Shown here in pieces: positions 54,401-64,000 of a DNA stretch of 64,000 nucleotides (position 1 is the first letter of the stretch; every line of letters starts with the position of its first letter). The DNA is taken from NCBI RefSeq assembly GCF_000150275.1, contig NW_002060945.1:3061172-3125171 (forward strand). Reading direction: 5' to 3'. Position numbers and translations under genes: made by a program. Origin of the DNA: Trichoplax adhaerens. Its lineage: Eukaryota; Placozoa; Uniplacotomia; Trichoplacea; Trichoplacidae. The notes below the pieces were generated by a model. It did no database searches. It was not told where the DNA came from and saw only the letters and a list, made by a program, of their open reading frames with translations.

Positions 54401-55226
54401 GGCGAGAGGGAACCGCCAAGCATTCGTTCAATTACCTTTTATTGGACTCACGTATTACAAAGTAACTTAAATAAAGGGACCAGTAATCTTGATTGTACAC
54501 CATGCATATTCTATAAACATAGCTTAAAATTTACTGTATCTTCTAGAAATCTACCTTCACGAAGCAAGGGATGTAGCGACACCGAGCTGATGAAAGATTT
54601 TATACGAGCTGTATTCTACATCGGTAAAGGTCAGAAAGCGCGGCCATTTGCTCATTTTTATGAAGCTATAAAAGCAACAGACTCTCCAGCTAAGGTATTC
54701 AATAAATGCTATCAGCTATTTTAGCAATAAATAATAAATTCGTTGTATCGAATTAAATGATTGCAAGTCCCTTGTAAATAACAAAAGTATCATTTGTTGT
54801 TAGAAATCTGGAAAGAAAGTTGAGCGAATCCAAGAAATTTGGAATGAAGGACTTGGTATTATATCTCTCCATTGCTTTCAAAGTGTCATACCGGTTGAAG
54901 CTTATACAAGAGAGGCAGCAATGATCGACGCTATAGGTAAATTGAAGACTGGATTGAACCAACATCTAGGATGTAATATTTTTAAAATTGCTTGCTTGTC
55001 AAAATAGTTGTGATTCTAAGATTATCTTCTCTTTTCAGGTATAAGTAATTTAACTAATGAAAGGAAAGGTGATTATTACGGCGTAGCTAGAACATGGGTA
55101 CACGTGAAACGGCGTAAATTAGGAGCATATCTCTTGTATCGTGCTATGAAAATATTATTAAATGAAGGCGAGAGACCGCTATTTCAAGGGGATTTTCACA
55201 AACGCAATAAGAGTACTAATACCTAA
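51442..55226 (+). CDS. ANKLE1: ANKLE1, ankyrin-repeat and LEM-domain GIY-YIG nuclease
   Basis: Exons 51442-51500, 52479-54124, 54284-54461, 54547-54694, 54804-54936 and 55039-55226 join in phase to 783 residues (human 615). ANKLE1 cuts DNA, including chromatin bridges late in cell division in animals. Order seen: ankyrin repeats at about 22-120 (LGADPNHPDD, LRAGADPNLR, LTPLHVAAAWARPRCLQQLI), a 390-residue Ser/Asn/Asp-rich linker, a LEM domain at about 514-555 (LSWSNDKIRQELKDYGEIPG), then the nuclease at about 600-783: DPNRKWREGTAKHSFNYLLL, AVFYIGKGQKARPFAH, CFQSVIPVEAYTREAAMIDA, LTNERKGDYYG. Both the first-strand Tyr and the YIG element are present, so the nuclease looks intact. The large second exon holds 70 percent of the protein. 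The long linker explains the extra length. Confidence 0.95.
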
Positions 55227-57325
55227 ATCTTTCCGTATTAATTAACATAATATCTTTAATCGGTATTGCGGTTGTTTTTAATTAGGATATTCCAGTTATA
55301 TTACCTACTTTAAATTAAATAATTGTAATCTTTTATGACTCTACCTGCCAAATGAGCCATTTCTAAAAATAGAAATGTGTTTCAGATTTTTATAACGCTT
55401 ACGAAGGTTAAAAATATGTGCAGTATATAGTTGCAAAGATACTAGGACGATTATGGAAGCTCTGTAACAAATAGAAGCCAAATATCGATTATGTCATTAT
55501 CAAACGTGACAGATAAATTTATCCTCAGACTCGTATAACTAGTGTATAAATGTGTAATTTTATAGTACATAAAGTAATTAATAAGGTACTGGATTTTGTT
55601 CGAAATTCGATAAAATTATGTAAATAGCAATATCTTAAAACTCAAGTTACCGGTTTTAAATAATCTTATATCCTTCAAACTTAAAATAGTATTGTAAAAT
55701 TTAAAATGATAAAAAAATATCATTTGGATTCTAATTACGAGGGTTTAAGATGCTGTATTTGTTGCTAATGTTTTCAATTTTTTAAGGTAAATAGCATCCA
55801 ATGAATATAACCATATAAATACATATGGGCATATGTTACAACTATCTTAATTTATATAGCATGTATTACATTCTGTTCCTAGAACATCCTATTCCCGCTG
55901 GATTAATCGTTAGCATTAATACATACGACTGATACGAGTACACCTATACAGACTCTCAAGCATTTTTATATTTAAATACTGTCAAGAATTACAAATGTTA
56001 CGTCACAGCGAATGTCTTGGCCGAGCTTCTCTATTTACGATTTAAGCACCTGTTTTATTTTAGATTTATTAAATTGATGATGTCAAGATGGTATATTATA
56101 AAGTATTACTATTGTGCAAAGCCGAATCATATAAATATTGTACGAGTATAACTACGATATGAGCCAGTTCTCTTTAGAGTGCTATCAGGCAAAATAAATT
56201 GTAGTAAAGCTGCAAAATTTGCCTAAAATTCTATACATGCAGATAGATGAAAGTTATTCAGCTTTATATTCGTATAATTTTTATTACATTTTTATTCACT
56301 CTCGTGATTTTAGGGCACCTTACAGTACTCTGATTCGAACTGGTTCACACTGTACATATCTGTGTACTATTAAATAGAGTCAAAATAAAATTCCAGCTTC
56401 TGCTTTAATTGAAGGCTTTACATATTAATAACTTGTTGTCAACACCAACTGTACGCAGCCATCACACACCTGTTGGTCTATGTTAAGACAAATATAAGTA
56501 TATATCTACAGTAGTATATATGTTACTGTTCATGGCAGTACCTGTCCGCACGTCCGTCTGAACGTAAAAAGCCGGACATCGGACAGCCCATAGACTGGAT
56601 CAGAGACTGTACCGTATTGTATTCGATCTTTAAGCTCCATCCAATTACGTAAGAGGTTTTGTATGAACTTTAGGTAAGACATGAAATACTATAGCAATCC
56701 TTACCAGAGGTTACCATGGATTCCAAGCATTATTTATTTGTGCGCAGTGATTCTATTAAAGCATTATACAGTATAATACTATAACGTTTAAAATATATAC
56801 AGTAGACTAAAAGCAGACTGTATATGGTTGACAATAATTAATTGAAATTGAAATTGCAAGATTGCTATTTTATAAATACTGTTGTTAACTTAAGTAAGTT
56901 TCGTTTTACTGTTCGTTATTGATTCCTTCATATGTGTATTCATGTAATAAGCGATGAACCAGGTGCGTATTCTCAACTATAAGTACTGTACATATAAGAC
57001 TAAACTACTTGCAAATTTTTGATCCGCTAATCACTTTAAATATTACTAGTTGATATTATGGTTAGATTTTTCAGCTCTAGTCGATATAATATTGTTGAGC
57101 AGAAATGAATTAAAGTAGTTATTTGTTAATAACGTTATTTCACATCACTTATTTACATCACCTACTGATATCGTAATTTCCAGGATCGCTGATTGCAAAG
57201 TTCGATGGTTGAAACTCAAATCATTTACATAAACTCCAACACTATCCTATATATTGGGACGAATAATATAATAGATCAATAGACTGATAGCATAGTAATT
57301 TAACTACCCATCAGATATATCTATA
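55227..57325. other. Spacer between ANKLE1 and the FAM227 gene
   Basis: Same-strand spacer of 2.1 kb with the ANKLE1 3' UTR on the left and the FAM227 promoter on the right. No frame or repeat stands out. Confidence 0.5.
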
Positions 57326-60300
57326 ATGTTAAATCAAAGTGGAGACAATACGACTAGTAAAGAAGACGCAGCTACTGCAGATGGTAATCCACCGCATGGC
57401 TTAAATCGGACTAAAAAGGTTCGAGATCAAGACCCTGTTAAAACTCTCGATGAATGGATGATTCGAAATAAGCTCACAGTGTGGCCAAAGTCTCGTAGAG
57501 GTGAAGACACCTTAGGGATTAATAAAGAGGAAGTATTAAATATTTTGGGAACTCCATCAGAAATTAAAGTTGGTCTCGCGAGTTCAGCTCGTATCCTCTA
57601 TACGTTCAACTTGATGTGCAAACTACAATTATAATTATATATTACAAAATCATTCTGTTGCTGTCATTAATAAGCGATATATTAAGTTACTAATTATGAC
57701 ATTAAATTCATTCAAAATCGTTGTTCTTAACTGATCAATTATCACTAGCTCTCAATACATTTTTGATTGATAATGTGATTCAAAGGTTAGAAAACATTGA
57801 AAGTCGATTAAATACCTATACGTCGCAGATCGTAACAACTAAGGCTCCTCCAAGACCTGATAGTATCGCTACATGGATTATTTCAACTAGCAGCTGTAAG
57901 TGGCTTCTGATAAAAGAAACTAGCTAAAATGTCGTTACAAAGTTGTTTATAACATAATAAAAACAATTAGAAGTGCTTGATAGCAGCTATGTTGGCATCT
58001 TCACAAAATTTTTAGGCATTCAGGACTTGGTTAGTGAAGATTCTCACGAACTGAAGTCACTGTCTCAAGATAAGGTCTCCTCTATTCATCAACAGGTATA
58101 GGAGAATATTATCATTTGCCGAATTTCTTAGATTGAGCCGTTTAGGTTATTATAGTAAGTATTAAGTCGACTATTTATTGTATTATAGGCTAAAGGTCTT
58201 AATGGAAGCTATCTAATTAGAATGAGAAATATAAAGGTTAGATTGTATATACTTTGGCTTAAGGGATAGGAAAGTTAAAATTGCAAGTCATATAAGATAT
58301 TGAATACTATATTATAATAATAATGTTCATTTCACTGGCGATATATAATCTTTTGGGGCTGATAATTTAGTTTGCAGTGTATCCTGGATTTACAGACGGC
58401 GAATTAACCCCTCTACCTTGTCAACTGGAACCATTACAAATCCTGTATCGTGTAACTAAATTACAGCATTTTAAAGTAAGATTTGCGTTTTAAAATCTTT
58501 ATTTATCAAACGAATATAGATGTTTCTATTTACAAAACAATGTAAATGTAATAGTAGTCTAAGTTGAAACTTATTCAATCTGTTTCTATGCCGTTAGCCG
58601 GAATTTGAAAAAGAATGGAAAAAGTATTTTATGTCCGATGCTTCAATAGCTATGTTTTTGGTAACAAGTATAGCGATTACTGTATACAATAAAGATATCG
58701 TTACATTTTATAGATGATAGTAAAAGTCAATGTTTTAAACTACTTACTGTATAACATTTTTAAAGTGAAATTGGATACTAATTGATTATATCTATAAAAT
58801 ATTTAAATGGCAGGATATCTTCTGGTGGTTTTTTCTCGAGAATGTATCCGTAAGTCTTGTAATTATGACCACTACGTTTGCATCATTTAATTTTAGCGGC
58901 ATATTTTAATAATATGTTCGTACGTGTGCATTGTCACAACGTTCAATAATGCTTATTCTATAACTTATTCACTTCAATATTAGCCTGATGGCAAAATTCA
59001 AGATCGAATTTTTACTCGAATTTCCGATAGTTACGTGGTTTTGATAACAAAGTTAGCCGATTCTATTAAAGATTTTTTTTACAAGGTAGGGAAGCAAAAT
59101 AGGACTAAACTTTTGTAGATTGGCTTACTTATGATAATTTATCAATTACGATTAGGATCGAATATTCAGATTGTTAAATGTGGTATCTACGGAAATGTTA
59201 ATTAATTTGTCTATTTCGTTTCTAGTATTTTAGCAACTGTTTAGCACAAGCTGCCCATGCTGTCTTTGTAACAGCCTACCCAGAGTCTTTTAAAATGTTT
59301 ATAAGTGAAGAGTTTAGAAGTAACCTATTGAATTATGTATCAGAATGGATCGATGGTATACCAGCCATTTAATGCTATTATTTTATAGATTTGTGTTTTC
59401 GCACACTCAATCCTTTAAATAATTACTAAATTAAAGTATGTTATTTAAAATAATGTGTTGCCGTATTATTGCAGGTTGCCATCCTCCTCCGCGTACTTGG
59501 AGTAAATGGCATATTGATGAACCGAAAAATATTTTAACAAAGCTAGAAAAAGAAAAAAATTTAATGAAAGAAGGATTTAAAGAAGGTAATACAGTATGAT
59601 AAATCATGTTCGAGTAAGAAACATATCTGATCGAAAATTAGTTAGCAATACCTTGAGAATTATCAATTAGATATATGGTTGTACAATCTTCTTCGATTGT
59701 AAGTTTATCTTACCCTTCTTCTAAATATTTTTTATTATCAGTGGTAGCTGCTATTGATTTACCAACAATGGAAAATGCAGCGGTCGATCGTGAAAAACAA
59801 ATAAAAAGTAGAATTTTGTCCAATACAACTCGTACACAATCTACAAGAACTATAAAAGAGCTGGCAAAAAAAGGAAAATTGAAGCCACTGGTAATCGCTA
59901 AAGGCTATTTACATCCATTGAACTTTTAAAGATACTATTGCTATCATTTCTCTATCGAGCTAACAATTATGATAGTATGCTTGCAAGGTTATATTAACAT
60001 GACTCATTTATTTATTCTGCTATAATTTAGTCCCATGTTATCGGCCAAGGAGAAGAATTTCATAAAGTATCGTTTAATGCTAAAGGCCGTAGCCCATTGA
60101 TTACACATTTCTTAAGGAAAAATAATGTGGTTCAAGAGGATACTAGAACAGCTATTAAACTAAGTCGAACTCAAATTGCCAAGCTGCCATATCTTTTTTT
60201 ACCCGTGATGGTTGATTTTTTTTTCTCCTTAGATGTTATTGAATTACTGAAATTTACCGTAATTGATCTAATCAATTTTTAGTCTGTCATTACTGAATTA

Positions 60301-62056
60301 ATGATATATAGAATCGTTCTATTTTTGATTGATGTACCAATTCCTTAACGTAAACACTCCTGAAAATGCATTAACATATCAAGAATTAATTGATGATACC
60401 CAAAAGAAAGCAAAAGTTTTGGATGATGAATATCAAAGGTGAGTCAACTTACTTCTTGTTTCATAGGATAGAGTTCCTCAACGATTGATTGACTAGTAGA
60501 TATAACATATTCTACAACACTCTTACCGTATATAGGCCGATTAGGTATACACTACATAGATTGTGATACTTTTAATTCTGTTAGGCGTTTGTATAAGAAA
60601 GATGACCGTTTGCAGCTTGATATACTCGTCAGCTTTGTTGATATCATTTTTAAGCATCTAATAAGTATTATCCAACTCGAAAGCTGCATATCGCATTCAT
60701 ATCTTCCCTATACTGTACGATATGTACAAACATGTATCAATCTATATTATGCCAGGTTACAGTGATACATCTTAATATGTTAATAGCGCTACCTATTTAA
60801 TATGTCGTTAATTACCATTGTATATATCTATAAATAGATAGCTCATAATTAGTTGTACCATAACGAGTACTCATAAATTATTTATTTACGTTAGATTTTC
60901 ATACACTTAATTGTTGTTTCATACAAGTTTAATCAGACTGATATTTTAGCTCTGTGATATTCTGGATTTATTTGCAGTATGTAAACGAGCCAGTGATGAT
61001 CAAAGTATCAAGGCTTTATTTCAACATTACTACTACGGATTAATTTGTTTTAACTTAGATAGGTCATATTTTGTAAAACATCGAATTCTTTCCTTATTTC
61101 ATTATTCTTATGAGTTATTTTATTCTATACTTGAAATATTCCAAGGGTTGTCTATTCCATCAATCCTTTATTAATTCGACAAGGATTGAGTAAAGTATAA
61201 ATACCGTACCGTACTTGCAGCTCATTGCATTTATACTGCTAGGGTTTACTTTGTAGACTATACTGAACTTGGTAGATAACCCGAAGTAATATCCTCGATA
61301 GTTTATTGTGCTCTTGATTTCCCTTACACAGACACCGTTGGCAGAATATGCTATGGTAGTTCTTAATATTGACAGTTTTGAATGCTTATTGTCAAATTGC
61401 ATATACATATTAATATATTCTACTTTGTACGTTGTTCAACCATGCCTCCATAATTCGTAATATATTAACTGTAGTTTTAAATCTATAAAAATAATAATGA
61501 ATTTTGCTTTTGCACAATGATAGATTGTGTGCTGAAACTGATGACGATATAAGAAATATCAATATTGAAAGAAAAGAAATGGTTAAAGATATTTCAAAGT
61601 GAGTACGGTATAATCACATTTACTGTAAAGAATTATTTTGACCGTTAACTTTGAAGGATTACTGTTATATTCATCTGTGCTTTAATAACTCTGCTATAAT
61701 TTTCGCAATCGATTTTGCTCTTTATTTCTGCATAAATAGCTTTTAATTGTTTAACTGATTTGTTTTTCTTTTACTAATAAACTGTGATCAGTCAAAAGAA
61801 CAATATTTTAAATCAGCCTGGAGAATTAAAGTATTTAAGTGATCAATTAATGGATAAAAAGGTTGGTGTTATTGACAGTAACATTTTATAGTTACCCTAT
61901 CGTGCAATAAACTGCTTGTTTATAAAATAGATGTCAATAAGTAATGTTTAAATGCTGTGATGAAATCTTTGCATAATAACAGATGGCAAAGAAGAGAGAA
62001 AGCTAATATCTGCCGTTAAAATCTGCTTTGATTTTTAGCAAATGCAAAATTATTAA
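57326..62056 (+). CDS. FAM227: FAM227 family protein (FWWh domain)
   Basis: Exons: 57326-57572 (or ending 57500), 57749-57895, 58016-58095, 58189-58236, 58371-58475, 58598-58660, 58814-58849, 58984-59085, 59226-59355, 59475-59585, 59742-59890, 60031-60188, 60358-60438, 61524-61598, 61792-61861 and 62039-62056; about 539 residues (human FAM227A and B roughly 500-570). The namesake motif is DIFWWFFLENVS (58814-58849), followed by DGKIQDRIFTRISDSYVVL, QAAHAVFVTAYPESF and SEWIDGCHPPPRTWSKWHI. Then come EFHKVSFNAKGRSPLITHFL and LSRTQIAKLPPENALTYQEL. Function is unknown; the family tends to occur in ciliated organisms. The last exon is uncertain: an alternative is 61983-62006. Intron 12 appears to be of the U12 AT-AC type. 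Confidence 0.85.
60189..60357 (+). other. Probable U12-type (AT-AC) intron
   Basis: The exon before ends AAGCTGCC and the intron begins ATATCTTTTTT, near the minor-spliceosome start ATATCCTTT. Close to its end it has TTCCTTAAC (60341-60349), the textbook U12 branch site, and it ends GTAAACAC nine bases after the branch A. Splicing here keeps the frame and creates the continuous LPPENALTYQEL. No AG acceptor exists between the in-frame stop at 60326 and the coding segment, so an ordinary GT-AG intron cannot explain this exon's start. Confidence 0.75.
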
Positions 62057-62710
62057 AGTCCGAAATTAGAAAATATTGAGAGCAATGAGTAGACTTTGAT
62101 AGTAAATTATCGGGGATACTTAAAGAGGAGGTATTGGCATGATCTCATCCTACCTGCCTGCCTGTTTAGAAATTTGGAAGCATCTTGACAGAAAATGGAT
62201 GAATGGTTAGATGGATATCATTAACAAGATCAACTCATTGATATCGAATCTATGATTATTTATAATATATTTATGCTGATAGTATAATATGAATGAATAT
62301 TGATATCAAGTACGATAACTCTTTTCTTAAAAATGCTGAAAGTTGTTGGCCCAAATTCGTTCTTATATAATTTTGTAATAATTCAAAATAACTATGTTAT
62401 AATGTTGCGTTATGATAATAAATTGGAGAATCTTAACTTATTGATACCACTATTGAAGTGATGATAGTTCGAATATCGAAAAGAAGAGCGTAAATTAGTG
62501 TTGGTAAAGGAGTAACTATCAGAATTGATTTTCTCACTACTTGATATTCTGCAGTAGCTAGAGAGCTACGTCTGCAATCTGTTTTCAATATTTGCTTCAA
62601 TACATAGAGGACAATTGAACATCCTTTTACAGAATTAATTATAAGTATACTGTATACTCGTATGCATTATCTTCCTCAATTTTTACTTTTACTCTATTAT
62701 TACCGTCGCT
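62057..62710. other. Downstream of FAM227, no gene seen
   Basis: AT-rich spacer between the FAM227 terminal exon and the satellite; presumably 3' UTR and intergenic DNA. Confidence 0.45.
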
Positions 62711-63520
62711 TTTGCCCTATACTATGACTATTGCATATACATTGTATACAGAATTTGTTCTTCATTTTACATATTATAGTTATACGTACATGCATTATGT
62801 TTCAAAATTCTTACTTTTACATCATTAAGGTACTACAGCAGATGTCCTATACTATGACTATCGCATATTGCGTACGGCATTCATTTTTCATGATTTACCT
62901 TCACTACATTCCTTTGCACCCTATATTAGGACTATTGCGTACTTGTTTTCATGACTTATGAGATCGTAATTTACTTTCACTACATTATTTTGCGCTGTAT
63001 ATTAGGATTATTGCTTACTTGTTGTATACGGTAGTTGTTTTCATGACTTATGTGATCATAATTTACTTTCACTACATTACTTTGCGCCCTACAGTATATT
63101 AGGACTATTGCTTACTTGTTGTATAAGGTAGTTATTTTATGACTTATGTGATCATAATTTACTTTCACTACATTGCTTTGCACCCTATGTTAAAACTATT
63201 GCATACTTGTTGTATATGGTAGTTGTTTTCATGACTTACGTGATCATAATTTACTTTTACGACATTATTTTGTATCCTATCTTAGGACTATTGCGTACTG
63301 CTTATACGCAACATTCATTTTTATAGTTTACGTGGCCATAATTTACTTTCACTACTTTACTTTAGGTATATTATGACTACTGTCGCTTATGATATTCGTT
63401 TTCATGATTTATAGGGTTGCAGGTTACTTTTACTCGATTACCTTCTGTCCTCTATTATGATTATTGCATACTTGCTGTATACGCATACGCTATCAGTTTT
63501 CATGATTTAGAGGGTCTTCA
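62711..63520. repeat. Degenerate tandem satellite, about nine copies
   Basis: Units share a core CCCTATATTAGGACTATTGC, then TACTTGTTGTATA, TTTTCATGACTTATG and GATCATAATTTACTTTCAC. Cores fall near 62716, 62846, 62920, 62995, 63090, 63184, 63276, 63370 and 63453, so spacing runs from about 75 to 130 bp with most at 75-97. The copies from 62920 to 63290 are the most alike; the outer ones are decayed. Short ORFs through it are not genes. Confidence 0.9.
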
Positions 63521-63875
63521 TCGCCTACCATGCCAAATTTATTCTATAATACAGGTTCTACTCGTATTCATAATCGCAATCATCCTGTCTTTCGGCAGGA
63601 ATAGTCTATATTATTAATCGAAGGCGGTTATGAAGAAGGAATGCCGATTATAGATTTTGTAGTTACAACTTGATCAAAGACTTTTGCATGCGGGATAAGG
63701 CAGTCTAATTTAATGGATAAAAAGGAAGACCGAGCTATATAATATATAACTGGATCAAGGTCGAAAGCAGATGAAGGAGTATACTATAGTTGATTGGAGT
63801 ATGAGATTACTTTCGTAAGAATTTATTGCACTACACAAATAGATTGAACTGAAGAATAGTATTATAAAATTCGTG
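63521..63875. other. Right-end spacer, no gene seen
   Basis: Non-repetitive sequence between the satellite and a possible exon at the right edge. Confidence 0.4.
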
Positions 63876-63925
63876 ATGAGCTCTTACGAGAAAGAATCTC
63901 GCCCGGGCGATGCAGACGTCATCGA
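63876..63925 (+). CDS. Possible first exon of a gene leaving the window
   Basis: ATG at 63876 reads MSSYEKESRPGDADVI and is followed by a good donor (atcga/gtaaagtc). The hydrophilic composition looks exon-like and the local GC is raised. It is too short to assign, and the next exon would lie beyond the right edge. Confidence 0.25.
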
Positions 63926-64000
63926 GTAAAGTCGAAAGATCACAAGATCGCAAGATCATAACGAAAAGCTCTTAAAAAAAATTAGCAGAGCGCAAATCTA

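Noticed and set aside
60585-60780. Open stretch after an acceptor-like ttag (starting RRLYKKDDRLQLDIL) in FAM227 intron 13
   Set aside because: It has no donor in the phase needed for the next exon, whereas 60438 joins directly and in phase to 61524.

Overview
The window is nuclear DNA of an animal with an AT-rich genome. It carries about eleven multi-exon protein genes with short introns (mostly 50-1000 nt), conserved GT-AG splice sites, and products that are typical animal orthologues: STK33-like kinase, endophilin-A, ARL15, NDUFS4, MRPL34, maspardin, ACSBG, glucosylceramidase, ANKLE1 and FAM227. The mix of animal-type genes, low GC and compact introns is compatible with an early-branching animal such as a placozoan (Trichoplax/Hoilungia). 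That assignment is inference; nothing in the sequence proves the species. All exon chains below were joined by hand: every internal junction was checked for splice dinucleotides, reading phase and match to the family remembered for that protein.

Layout, left to right. A Ser/Thr kinase (STK33-like, minus, cut by the left edge) occupies 139-1267. A 6.8-kb gap follows. Endophilin-A (minus, nine exons, 8052-13753) comes next. Then an intronless, bacterial-looking alpha/beta hydrolase (plus, 15328-16218), ARL15 (plus, 18999-20157, first exon not found), and the mitochondrial pair NDUFS4 (minus) and MRPL34 (plus), which start head to head about 345 bp apart. Maspardin/SPG21 (minus, 25895-28474) is followed by an 8.9-kb stretch with no recognised gene. 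ACSBG acyl-CoA synthetase (plus, seventeen exons, 37370-42583) and lysosomal glucosylceramidase (minus, nine exons, 44026-48016) are convergent. ANKLE1 nuclease (plus, 51442-55226) and a FAM227/FWWh protein (plus, 57326-62056) come next, then a degenerate tandem satellite (about 62.7-63.5 kb).

The genes do not form one pathway. Functional themes are mitochondrial supply (NDUFS4, MRPL34), lipid metabolism (ACSBG, glucosylceramidase), membrane traffic and signalling (endophilin, ARL15, maspardin), cilium-associated families (STK33, FAM227; inference from family knowledge) and nuclear DNA processing (ANKLE1).

I found no wholly new multi-gene system. The most notable items are a probable U12-type AT-AC intron in the FAM227 gene, a candidate bacterial gene transfer (the intronless hydrolase), palindromic GTAC-rich clusters scattered between genes, and the 75-130-bp satellite at the right end.
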